DNA of 64,000 nucleotides from JBCCTX01 sp964468435. GTDB lineage: Bacteria; Bacteroidota; Bacteroidia; J057. Below, one piece after another: positions 18,169 to 26,809 of the stretch (position 1 is the stretch's first letter; the number at the start of each line of letters is the position of its first letter). The translations under genes were made by a program, and so were the position numbers. The DNA is taken from positions 82,761 to 146,760 of the forward strand of contig CAYXVE010000006.1 in assembly GCA_964468435.1 (NCBI GenBank), given 5' to 3'. The notes below the pieces were generated by a model. The model was given only the letters and a program-made list of their open reading frames with translations. It was not told where the DNA came from and made no database searches.

Positions 18169-19458
18169 TTAGGCCACAGCGTAAGAATTTTTAACCTTGA
18201 TCTTGGCTTCAAAATCCTCCCTGAAGCGCTTGATTGTATTCCGGACAGGCCATGCAGCAGCATCAGCTAAAGCACATACTGTACGCCCTTCCATGGTATC
18301 TGTAAGTTCGAGCAGCGTATCCAGATCTCTTACCGATCCTTCTCCAGCATCTATCTTTTTAAGCATCTTTACAAACCATCCCGTACCTTCTCTGCATGGC
18401 GTACACTGACCACAGGATTCATGATCATAAAACTTGGCAATCCGCAGGAGAAACTTGACAATATCAGTATCTTCATCCAAAATACACATACCTCCTGTAC
18501 CAACAAATGTACCCACGGTACGCAATGAATCTGCATCCATAGTGATTCCTTCAATCATTTCTGCAGTGAGGATAGGCACTGAAGAACCACCGGGTACTAC
18601 GGCTTTCAGTTTCTTGCCGCCTCTGATACCTCCAGCTACTTTGTAGATCAAATCCGAGATCAACATCCCCGAAGGATATTCATACATGCCAGGACGATTG
18701 ACATGTCCAGCTATTCCATAGAGCATAGGACCTGGAAATGTCTCCGCTCCAATGGAGGTGTACCAATCTGCTCCGTTATTCATAATCAGGGGTACGTGTG
18801 CGATCGTCTCAATATTGTTGATCGTAGTGGGTTTACCCCAAAGACCATACTGAGCAGGAAACGGTGGCTTGGAACGTGGATAAGGACGCTTTCCTTCAAG
18901 TGATTCCATTAGGGATGTCTCTTCACCACAAATATATGCTCCAGCACCTTTGTGCAGATAAATATCCACATCATATCCAGAACCCAGCACATTTTTACCT
19001 ACATAGCCTTTCTCATAAGCTTGATCTACCGCATGCTGCATCATATCAATCCAGTCAGCATACTCTCCGCGAATGTATACATAGGCCGCTTCCATCTCCA
19101 TCGCGTAACACGCGATCAGGGCTCCTTCGATAAACAAATGAGGGTTATATTCAAAGATCCGGCGATCTTTATGTGTGCCTGGCTCAGATTCATCACCATT
19201 GCAGGCAAGATATCTGGGAATCCCTTCTTCTTTGGGAGGCATAAAGGACCATTTCAGTCCTGCATTAAATCCAGCTCCTCCCCTACCACGAATGTTAGCC
19301 TTCTTCACTTCATTGATCACGGACCTAGGGTCCCATTCAGAACTTGAAAGCACTTTTTTCAACGCCTCATATCCACCATTCTTCTCATAAACATCTATAT
19401 CGTGTAAATTGGGAATATCAGGTAGAATGAGCTTTTTATATTCACGCCAGTTTTCCAT
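18169..19458 (-). CDS. nuoF: NADH-quinone oxidoreductase subunit F
   Basis: The NADH-binding flavoprotein of respiratory complex I, which takes electrons from NADH through FMN and a 4Fe-4S cluster (N3). The NADH/FMN site GRGGAGFNAGLKW is at residues 58-70 and a second FMN region KGAGAYICGEET at about 170-181. The cluster ligands C349, C352 and C355 lie in SCGQCTPCREGTGW and C395 in TVCALADAAAWP. Length (429) is normal. No other nuo gene is present in the window on either side, so this subunit is encoded apart from nuoE or nuoG at least within this range. A TATATTTG box lies on the minus strand at 19520-19527. Confidence 0.96.
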   Translation of the reverse strand: MENWREYKKLILPDIPNLHDIDVYEKNGGYEALKKVLSSSEWDPRSVINEVKKANIRGRGGAGFNAGLKWSFMPPKEEGIPRYLACNGDESEPGTHKDRRIFEYNPHLFIEGALIACYAMEMEAAYVYIRGEYADWIDMMQHAVDQAYEKGYVGKNVLGSGYDVDIYLHKGAGAYICGEETSLMESLEGKRPYPRSKPPFPAQYGLWGKPTTINNIETIAHVPLIMNNGADWYTSIGAETFPGPMLYGIAGHVNRPGMYEYPSGMLISDLIYKVAGGIRGGKKLKAVVPGGSSVPILTAEMIEGITMDADSLRTVGTFVGTGGMCILDEDTDIVKFLLRIAKFYDHESCGQCTPCREGTGWFVKMLKKIDAGEGSVRDLDTLLELTDTMEGRTVCALADAAAWPVRNTIKRFREDFEAKIKVKNSYAVA

Positions 19459-19519
19459 AAATCTTATAATCTATTTAGGTATCAAATTACATTTTTACAC
19501 TAAAATCATAAAAACAACT

Positions 19520-19527
19520 CAAATATA
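19520..19527 (-). promoter_or_regulatory. -7 box upstream of nuoF
   Basis: On the minus strand TATATTTG matches the TAnnTTTG consensus, 62 bases before the nuoF ATG. No TTG is present at the expected -33 distance, so this is a partial match. Confidence 0.4.
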
Positions 19528-19683
19528 CGCGATAAGTTACTGAAAATTTTAACTTCGCCAGATGTTTATAAATCTAGCCGGGCAATGGAACTCCCGCTTC
19601 ATTTATTGAAAGTGAAATTCAGGAGAACGTAGCTGGCAGATTTAACTCATACATTTTTTAACCATTTACCATATTAAATATCA

Positions 19684-20751
19684 ATGGACGGAAGTGCAAT
19701 CATACTCACAGGAGGATTACTGGATGCACCGCATGGCAAAACAGCTCATGGTCTAATAAGGGGTACGGAGAGATACCGGATACTGGCAATTGTCGACGAC
19801 GTTTCGGCAGGAAAAGATGCGGGAGAAATCGTAGATGGCCAAAACCGAGGAATTCCTGTATACCATACCCTGGAAGAATACCTTCAACACCACGGAGAAC
19901 GCGCTGATTACTGCATTGTAGGAATTGCCAGTTCAGGAGGAAAAATTCCACCTCAACTACTTCCCGTCATTCAGGATGCTATCCGGGCTGGTATCTCTGT
20001 AATCAGTGGACTACACGAATTTCTCAGTGAAATGCCTAATATGGTAGAGCTGGCTGAACAATACAATACCCAACTCATAGATGTGCGAAAACCTCGTCCC
20101 AGAAGTGAGCTTCACTTCTGGTCAGGCGCTATCTATCAGGTGCAGTGTCCCAAAGTCGTAGTTATGGGAGTAGATTGTGCTGTGGGAAAAAGAACTACCG
20201 CCAGATTCCTAACAAAGTCTGCCAGAAGAGCTGGTTGGAAAGCCGAGATGATCTATACAGGCCAGACAGGTTGGCTTCAGGGTGGCAAATATGGTTTTAT
20301 ATTTGATTCTACAGTGAATGACTTTGTCTCCGGCGAACTAGAACATGCCATTGTCAGCTGCTACCGGGAAGAAAAACCGGATGTAATATTCATTGAAGGT
20401 CAGGCTGCCCTCCGCAATCCAAGTGGTCCTTGTGGATCAGAATTTTTGGTTTCAGGAAACGCAGAGGGCGTCATTTTACAGGTTGTGCCTTCCCGTACAC
20501 ATTACAAAGGCTGGGACCACCTGGGTCTTAAAATTCCCCCGGTCTCCAATGAGATTAAGTTGGTAGAAATGTATGGGTCCCAAGTGCTGGGGATTACAAT
20601 TAATACCCAGAAAATTTCTCTTGAAGAGGCCTATGAGCACAAAGTACAACTCAAAAAAGAGCTTGGGCTACCTGTCATTTTACCTGTCGAAGAAGGCGTA
20701 GAAGAACTACTGCCTGCAATTACGAGCATCATGAAGACTTCATCTCCGTAA
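19684..20751 (+). CDS. DUF1611 protein, DgcN-like
   Basis: A 355-residue protein of the DUF1611 family. Residues 1-130 form an alpha/beta domain; a P-loop follows as GVDCAVGKRTTARF near residue 170, then IFIEGQAALRNPSG, which is strongly conserved in the family. DgcN from marine gammaproteobacteria is a DUF1611 protein that acetylates D-glutamate, and works with an enolase-superfamily partner DgcA that racemises the product. Here an enolase-superfamily epimerase gene begins 36 bases downstream, so the same pairing is present. That this pair handles D-Glu is inference from the pairing; other D-Glu-containing substrates fit equally. Confidence 0.85.
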   Translation: MDGSAIILTGGLLDAPHGKTAHGLIRGTERYRILAIVDDVSAGKDAGEIVDGQNRGIPVYHTLEEYLQHHGERADYCIVGIASSGGKIPPQLLPVIQDAIRAGISVISGLHEFLSEMPNMVELAEQYNTQLIDVRKPRPRSELHFWSGAIYQVQCPKVVVMGVDCAVGKRTTARFLTKSARRAGWKAEMIYTGQTGWLQGGKYGFIFDSTVNDFVSGELEHAIVSCYREEKPDVIFIEGQAALRNPSGPCGSEFLVSGNAEGVILQVVPSRTHYKGWDHLGLKIPPVSNEIKLVEMYGSQVLGITINTQKISLEEAYEHKVQLKKELGLPVILPVEEGVEELLPAITSIMKTSSP

Positions 20752-20787
20752 TGGTTGTCCCTTATTATTTTTGAACAAATATCTTTC

Positions 20788-21858
20788 ATGAACATACAAT
20801 CCATAAAAATACTTCGTAAAAACCTCGATTTAAAACGCCCCTACACCATTGCTTACAAAACTGTAACCGCAGTTGAAAATCTGTTTGTCATCATAGAATT
20901 GGAAAACGGAATCCAAGGAATCGGTTCTACCAATCCCAGCAAACAGGTAGTAGGAGAAAATATCGATGATACGGAAGCCCAGCTCAACCAGGACTTGCTC
21001 GACCGTCTTACTGGAAGAGATATCCGTGAGTTTTACACGATATGCAAGGAGCTTTATGAATGGCTTCCTGACTTTCCGGGTGCCAGAGCAGCATTGGATA
21101 TAGCGTTGTACGATGCATTTACTCAGTACCTGGAAGTCCCACTTGTCAGGTTTCTGGGACAAATTCATCAATCTTTTTATACCTCTATCACCATTGGAAT
21201 CAAAAATGTAGCGGAGACGCTGGAAGAAGCAGAAGAATACATAGCAAGAGGCTTCAAGATATTAAAAGTAAAACTGGGAAATCATGTAGAAGAGGATATT
21301 GAGAGAGTTACCAAACTGAAGGAACAATGGAATGATGAAATACTGATCCGTGTCGATGCCAATCAGGGATACAATACCAGTCAGTTACTGAGATTTCATG
21401 AAAAAACGGAAGGGTTGGGACTGGAATTAATCGAGCAACCCATGCCAGCCAAAGATATCGAAGCGATGCGGGAATTACCTTTTGGCATTCAGAGAGTTAT
21501 TGCAGCGGATGAATCGCTGGTATCACCTGCTGATGCTTTCTGGCTGGTTACCCCCAGACCTGCTTGTGGGATTTTCAATATTAAGCTGATGAAATGTGGA
21601 GGGATCTATCAAGGGCTTCAAATCGCCGAAATTGCTCGCCATGCGGGCATAGCACTTATGTGGGGTTGCAACGATGAGAGTATTGTCAGCATCACAGCTG
21701 CCCTACATGCAGCATTGGCGAGTAAGCAATCTTGCTATATAGACCTAGATGGAAGCCTTGATCTCGCCAAAGACCTTGTAGAAGGAGGATTTATCCTCAA
21801 AGATGGCAAAATGTCTGTCTCTGACAGACCTGGCTTGGGAGTGACGATCACAAAATAA
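20788..21858 (+). CDS. Dipeptide epimerase / DgcA-like (enolase superfamily)
   Basis: A 356-residue TIM-barrel enzyme of the muconate-lactonising/L-Ala-D/L-Glu epimerase group, which abstracts and returns an alpha proton with a Mg2+ ion and two lysines. The KxK motif is in ILKVKLGN, the metal ligands are in IRVDANQGY, IEQPMP and AADESL, and the second catalytic Lys is in IKLMKCGG. The C-terminal capping residues WGCNDESI fit dipeptide epimerases. The open frame extends upstream to a TTG at 20755, but the ATG at 20788 gives the standard family start. It is cotranscribed with the DUF1611 gene. It could epimerise Ala-Glu dipeptides from murein or racemise N-acetyl-D-glutamate. Confidence 0.9.
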   Translation: MNIQSIKILRKNLDLKRPYTIAYKTVTAVENLFVIIELENGIQGIGSTNPSKQVVGENIDDTEAQLNQDLLDRLTGRDIREFYTICKELYEWLPDFPGARAALDIALYDAFTQYLEVPLVRFLGQIHQSFYTSITIGIKNVAETLEEAEEYIARGFKILKVKLGNHVEEDIERVTKLKEQWNDEILIRVDANQGYNTSQLLRFHEKTEGLGLELIEQPMPAKDIEAMRELPFGIQRVIAADESLVSPADAFWLVTPRPACGIFNIKLMKCGGIYQGLQIAEIARHAGIALMWGCNDESIVSITAALHAALASKQSCYIDLDGSLDLAKDLVEGGFILKDGKMSVSDRPGLGVTITK

Positions 21859-21860
21859 TC

Positions 21861-24827
21861 TTACGGACTGGAAGCCAGGTCCTGTTCATATCTGAAGATA
21901 GATTCGTATATGACATCCATGATCTTGGTTCGCACGTGCTCATGGATCAGGATTCGGTTACTGGAATCGGGGTATGTGCGATTGGACAGAAATACATAAA
22001 TCAGATCATATTGGGGATCGACCCATACGCTGGTACCGGTAAAGCCTGTATGGCCAAAAGTACCAGAAGAAGCATACCCTGATACTGGATTGCTACGGTG
22101 CGGGTAGATTTCTGGCTTGTCGAATCCCAGCCCTCTTCGCGACCTTGACAGTTGGCGACTCGTAAAATTACTGATGGTAGATCTCTTGATATAGAAACGA
22201 TCCCCATAGTTTCCTCCATTTTTCAACATCATCATCAGCTTGGCAAGATCATATACATTTGAGAATAGGCCGGCATGCCCTGCAACCCCACCTAATAAGG
22301 CTGAGGCCGGATCATGCACATATCCCTGAACGGTGGTATATCGCCAGAAATCATCCCGTTCCGTGGGAGGACATCTGTCTCCCCAGCCTTTATTGAAAGG
22401 GTTAAAGGTTGACTCACTCATTCCCATAGGCCGGAAAAAGTTATATTCCACAAACTCATCCAGTGATTGTCTGGTGATAGATTCTATTACTTTTGCAAGT
22501 AATATCATTCCCACATCACTGTATCTCATACGAGTCGTTTGTCTTGCATCCAGCTTCAATATCCGCTCCCAGATGGAATCCTGTACAGCTTCATTGACAT
22601 AAAGTCTTGGGGCAATACGTATGGTATGCTCTCTGGTCGGCCTTACACTATAGTAGTAAGGGTCTAGTTGGGTACTGCGTTTGTCTTGATAGGTATTTTG
22701 GTAAAAAGGTATCCATCCAGGTAAACCAGCTGTATGTTGAAGCAATCGCCTTGCAGTCAACTCCGCCAATGCAGTACCTCTTAACTCCGGCATGTAATAG
22801 CTAATAGCCCTGTCGAGATTAAGCCTGCCCTGATCTACCAGTCGCATTGCGCTAATCGTAGTGGCGGCTATCTTGGTAATAGAGGCAAGGTCATAAAGAT
22901 GAAAATAAGGATCTATAGGTGCGCCTCTAGGCTGAGTATATCCAAACCCACGTTCATATACGATATGATCATCTTTAAGCACCAGGACTGCACAACCTGG
23001 CATTGCACGTTGCCGAAGATAGAGATTCACCGTAGAATCGATTTTCCCCAGTGTGGGACCATACATACCCCTTTCTTCCGGATAGGCAAAACCAAACCTT
23101 GCCATGCGGTCCAATACCAATCCGGTACCTTCAGGAAACTGAGGTGAAGCACTCACAGGTAACCTTCCATTTACTCTCAAGCCCCCAAAAATAGCCGAGG
23201 CTGAGGCCCGCTGTGCTTCTTTTGCAGGTTCATATGCTACCAGGATAGCATTTTCACCACCAAAGAATTTCAGGCTGTATGGACTCCCAAACACAGTCAG
23301 GATAGAGGAAATATCGCGTTGTGCAATGGCTTCACAAAGCCTGATCGCTTCCCCTTTCAATCCATAATTATATCTACCATATGGATTCATGTCGTAAAGC
23401 CCGGTAATGATCGTATTATATCCCGATGTTTTTTTCAGGAGTTCCAGACGATCATTGGCACTGAAATTTGCAGGAAGATAAAAGGCATCTATATGCGTGT
23501 ACTTCCTAAGGGTTCTTTCAAACAAGTCACCTTTCTCACCCCCTATCTGAACATAAGCCACACTCCGGTTTTCCAGGTTACCGAGGGGTAAAAGCTGATG
23601 ATCATTTTTTGTAAGCGTAAGCGCAGACTCGTACAACTTTTTGTTCAGTAAATCTGCATCGTAGGGATTCAGTTCCCGGAGCAGATTCTGTTCGCTCACA
23701 CGGAAAGGCTTGCTGACGCCAGCTTTGTATTTGGCTATCAGTATTCTTCTCACGTGTTCGTCCAACTCAGTTTCTGCAAGTTGACTTTTGGCTAAGGCAC
23801 TTTTAATTCCCCCTACAGCTTTGGATATACTTTCTGGGAATAGCAACACATCGTTTCCGGCCTTTAAAGTTTTCAGGGCCAGTTCCTCTGGTCCATAAAA
23901 TCGTGTCACACCCTGCATGTTCAATGCATCGGAAAAAATGACCCCATTAAAGCTCAGGCTATCGCGAAGTATGTCTTTGACAATCTTGGATGAAAGCGAA
24001 GAAGCCTGATTTTCTGTTGAGTCGAGGTTCGGAATGTGTAAGTGTGCGACCATTACAGCTGGAATACCAGCTTTTATAAGATTGGCAAAAGGATATAGTT
24101 CGAGTGTATCGAGTCTTTCTCTGGACTGATGCATAATTGGGAGTTCGCGGTGAGAATCCTTGCCTGTATCCCCGTGTCCAGGAAAATGCTTGATACATGG
24201 TATAATCCCTGCATCTTGCATTCCTTTACTGACCATCAATCCCTTACGACTCACTTTAAACTTATTTTCACCAAAGGATCTAACGTTGATTACAGGATTA
24301 AGTGGATTATTATTGATATCGACTACTGGTGCAAAGTTGACCTGTACCCCCATACGATATAGTTCGAGTCCCATTTCATACCCAAGCTCGTACAATAAAG
24401 AATCATCTCTAATGGCACCCAATGTCAAATTTTTGGGAAATTGCACAGTATTTTTCAAACGCATACTCAGTCCCCACTCTGCATCCATCCCAAACCAAAG
24501 AGGCAATTTTGTTTCTGCCTGATAGATATTGGTAAGTTTGACCTGCTCCTTGGGCGTCCCCTGCATAAAGATTATCCCACCAATATGAAAATTACGAATC
24601 TGATATAAAATATTTGATACGTTCTGCTGCTCAAGCCGCGAATAAGCAGCAACCATAAACAACTGGCCTATCTTTTCCTCAACAGTAATCTGTTGAAGTA
24701 CACTATCCGCCCATTGTTCCGCATGTTGATGATTCCGGTAAACCTGAGCGTTTATATCAAAAACAGCCCATTCCAAAAAGTAAAGCACCGCTAACGCATA
24801 GCGAATCCAAGTCGTATTTATACTCAT
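21861..24827 (-). CDS. GH3 beta-N-acetylhexosaminidase-like domain fused to a serine beta-lactamase-type hydrolase
   Basis: A 988-residue exported protein. After a signal anchor or peptide (residues about 8-28, ending INAQ) comes a GH3 catalytic barrel at about 40-390 with the NagZ-type loop KHFPGHGDTGKDSH (K213, H214, H218) and the nucleophile D300 in FSDALNMQG. A GH3 C-terminal domain spans about 400-585. Residues about 590-975 are a class C beta-lactamase/penicillin-binding-type hydrolase with the serine motif S649-I-T-K652, Y769-S-D, and H926-T-G. This fusion recurs in Bacteroidota. It would act on murein or its fragments in the periplasm. It is convergent with the epimerase gene with only two bases between them. 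Confidence 0.9.
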   Translation of the reverse strand: MSINTTWIRYALAVLYFLEWAVFDINAQVYRNHQHAEQWADSVLQQITVEEKIGQLFMVAAYSRLEQQNVSNILYQIRNFHIGGIIFMQGTPKEQVKLTNIYQAETKLPLWFGMDAEWGLSMRLKNTVQFPKNLTLGAIRDDSLLYELGYEMGLELYRMGVQVNFAPVVDINNNPLNPVINVRSFGENKFKVSRKGLMVSKGMQDAGIIPCIKHFPGHGDTGKDSHRELPIMHQSRERLDTLELYPFANLIKAGIPAVMVAHLHIPNLDSTENQASSLSSKIVKDILRDSLSFNGVIFSDALNMQGVTRFYGPEELALKTLKAGNDVLLFPESISKAVGGIKSALAKSQLAETELDEHVRRILIAKYKAGVSKPFRVSEQNLLRELNPYDADLLNKKLYESALTLTKNDHQLLPLGNLENRSVAYVQIGGEKGDLFERTLRKYTHIDAFYLPANFSANDRLELLKKTSGYNTIITGLYDMNPYGRYNYGLKGEAIRLCEAIAQRDISSILTVFGSPYSLKFFGGENAILVAYEPAKEAQRASASAIFGGLRVNGRLPVSASPQFPEGTGLVLDRMARFGFAYPEERGMYGPTLGKIDSTVNLYLRQRAMPGCAVLVLKDDHIVYERGFGYTQPRGAPIDPYFHLYDLASITKIAATTISAMRLVDQGRLNLDRAISYYMPELRGTALAELTARRLLQHTAGLPGWIPFYQNTYQDKRSTQLDPYYYSVRPTREHTIRIAPRLYVNEAVQDSIWERILKLDARQTTRMRYSDVGMILLAKVIESITRQSLDEFVEYNFFRPMGMSESTFNPFNKGWGDRCPPTERDDFWRYTTVQGYVHDPASALLGGVAGHAGLFSNVYDLAKLMMMLKNGGNYGDRFYIKRSTISNFTSRQLSRSRRGLGFDKPEIYPHRSNPVSGYASSGTFGHTGFTGTSVWVDPQYDLIYVFLSNRTYPDSSNRILIHEHVRTKIMDVIYESIFRYEQDLASSP

Positions 24828-25029
24828 ACCAAATACCAGCTATCAAAAAGCCAAAATATACAAATCCTGTCATGCTGAATAGCAAATGAATGGGAATCTG
24901 CTTATGTTCAAGTTTGTTCAAAAATACTGTTTATCTTCCAGACTCCCTAAGAAAAAATTATTTTGGTGTAATGTATTATTTTATTTAAAATCTGGAGAAA
25001 TTTACCGTTTTTGAGTTAACCTTATCATT

Positions 25030-25776
25030 ATGAAATACCGAATGAATTTAAATATTGCGTGTTTGGTAGCAATTTATGTATGGGCTGGCGCACAAACCTT
25101 AGCTCAACCTATTCCCAGCAGCAGTTTTGGGCGAAGCACATCGCTTTTTTATGGTAATGGCCTGACTGCCAAAATGAAGGAGATTCCTTACCCTATGGAT
25201 GAAGAACTCGGCAGGATATATCTATTTGAAGACTGGAAACAAGGCAGCCTGTATCTGAAATCACAACAGGTATTATTGGATCTGGATCTGAGGTATGACC
25301 TGGAAAACCACCGGATGGAGATTAGCCTGAATGAAGATGTCCAAGCGCTTTCTTCACAATATATTCGTGAATTTGATATATACGATAAAGAAGATACCCT
25401 TAGGTTTATCAATGTACATTTTTATCCGGATGAAGAACTTCCTCAGCAGGGATTTTATCAGATTCTGGTATCTGGTGAACAGGCATTATTGCAGTATGAA
25501 AAAGTCCGTGTCATTCCCTTAAACGGTGGACTTACCGAAATCCAACTACAAGCCAGAGGAAAAAATCAGATACCTCAAGTAGAACGTAAGTCAATGTTTT
25601 TCTACATGGACAAGGGAGAACTTAAATATTTCAAAGCCAAGAAGAAGGAAGTTTTATCAATCGCTGGAAAGAATAGCAAGGAAGTCGAATCGTTTGTCAA
25701 AGACCATGATCTAAACTACAAAGATCCTGATAGTCTGGTCAGAATATTCCAGTTCCTCAATTCACTTCAGTCATAA
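25030..25776 (+). CDS. Secreted protein of unknown function
   Basis: A 248-residue protein with a signal peptide (IACLVAIYVWAGAQTLAQ, cleavage near residue 26). The body is rich in alternating charged and hydrophobic residues predicted to form beta strands (GSLYLKSQQVLLDLDLRYDLENH), then a Lys-rich C-terminal third (FYMDKGELKYFKAKKKEVL) with a short helical tail. I recognise no named family, although small periplasmic proteins with this look are frequent in Bacteroidota. It stands between the GH3 fusion (divergent) and the tRNA gene, apparently as a single transcription unit. Confidence 0.7.
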   Translation: MKYRMNLNIACLVAIYVWAGAQTLAQPIPSSSFGRSTSLFYGNGLTAKMKEIPYPMDEELGRIYLFEDWKQGSLYLKSQQVLLDLDLRYDLENHRMEISLNEDVQALSSQYIREFDIYDKEDTLRFINVHFYPDEELPQQGFYQILVSGEQALLQYEKVRVIPLNGGLTEIQLQARGKNQIPQVERKSMFFYMDKGELKYFKAKKKEVLSIAGKNSKEVESFVKDHDLNYKDPDSLVRIFQFLNSLQS

Positions 25777-25793
25777 ATCACAGGTAGAAAGAG

Positions 25794-25868
25794 TGGGTTG
25801 TACTGGATTCGAACCAGTGACCTCTGCCCTGTCAAGGCAGCGCTCTAAACCAACTGAGCTAACAACCC
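25794..25868 (-). tRNA. tRNA-Val (anticodon GAC)
   Basis: Read on the minus strand the 75 bases fold into a complete cloverleaf. The acceptor arms GGGTTGT and ACAACCC pair, the D-arm is GCTC...GAGC, the anticodon stem CTGCC/GGCAG encloses the loop TTGACAG with GAC at positions 34-36, and the T-arm contains GGTTCGAATCC. GAC reads valine codons GUC and GUU. The CCA end is not encoded (the next bases are CTC). Confidence 0.96.
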
Positions 25869-25898
25869 AAAAGAATATTCAAATATCTAGGTATTTTA

Positions 25899-26684
25899 TT
25901 GAATTTGCAAATCAACATATGTATCATCGGTACAGGAAATCTGGCCTGGAGCATGATACCTGCTTTACAACAAGCAGGATACAATATCATCCAACTCATT
26001 TCGAGATCTGACAATTCCTTATCTCTATACGCTGATACCTATGGGATATCTTCTGTCAGTACAGAACTTCAGGAATTACATCCTGAGGTAGATATGATCC
26101 TCCTGACAATCAATGATCAGGCGATAGATGAAGTTATCAAACAGCTTCCAGACACAAAAGCCATTCTTCTTCATCATTCAGGGACGACACCGCTGGCGTC
26201 TTTACAAAGGTTCTACCCACTTACAGGCGTCCTGTACCCGCTACAAAGCTTCACTCGTCATCGTAGAGTAGTTTTAGACAAAGTCCCCCTATTTTGGGAA
26301 GGTACTTCCACAACATCCCCCCTGATCAAGCAGATGGCTGGGAGACTCAGCTCTCAGATATACCATCTCAACTCGGTGCAGCGACTCCGGTTGCATGTAG
26401 GAGCCGTATGGATCAACAATTTTTCCAACCTCATGTACCATATAGGTGATACTATGTTACCAGAAGAAGACGGTGTAGATTTTACAGTGTATGAACCTAT
26501 TATTCGTGAACACATCGAAAAAATACTTACCTACTCTCCTCAGGAATCCCAAACCGGACCTGCAATACGTGGAGATATCAATACGATACACAAGCATCTG
26601 GAATTGATGCATGATCAACCTCAATTACGGGATTTGTACATTCTATTATCCAGGCTAATCAACCCTAAACTCGATGAATTGTAA
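25899..26684 (+). CDS. Rossmann-like / DUF2520 protein
   Basis: A 261-residue protein of the NADP-binding Rossmann plus DUF2520 architecture, resembling 6-phosphogluconate dehydrogenase-like reductases. The dinucleotide loop is IGTGNLAWSM near residue 9. The DUF2520 half includes HHSGTTPLASL, GVLYPLQSFT and the conserved helix LRLHVGAVWINNFSNLMY. No substrate is known for the family. There is no in-frame ATG upstream of the glycine loop; the candidates are TTG at 25899, TTG at 25905 or ATT at 25893, so initiation at a rare codon must be assumed. It begins 31 bases beyond the divergent tRNA gene. Confidence 0.88.
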   Translation: MNLQINICIIGTGNLAWSMIPALQQAGYNIIQLISRSDNSLSLYADTYGISSVSTELQELHPEVDMILLTINDQAIDEVIKQLPDTKAILLHHSGTTPLASLQRFYPLTGVLYPLQSFTRHRRVVLDKVPLFWEGTSTTSPLIKQMAGRLSSQIYHLNSVQRLRLHVGAVWINNFSNLMYHIGDTMLPEEDGVDFTVYEPIIREHIEKILTYSPQESQTGPAIRGDINTIHKHLELMHDQPQLRDLYILLSRLINPKLDEL

Positions 26685-26809
26685 GCATTTGCATCTCTCC
26701 GCATTGCTCACCCGACCTTATCTATCTGGACATTCATAAATCAATATTTCTTCCTCCAGATTTTACTACCTTGCAAAAATTAGGAAAACCTTAACTGCTA
26801 ATCAAGCCT

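Noticed and set aside
25793..26011. Frame reading GCTGFEPVTSALSRQR
   Set aside because: This is the well-known false protein obtained by translating a tRNA gene in reverse; the cloverleaf is intact.
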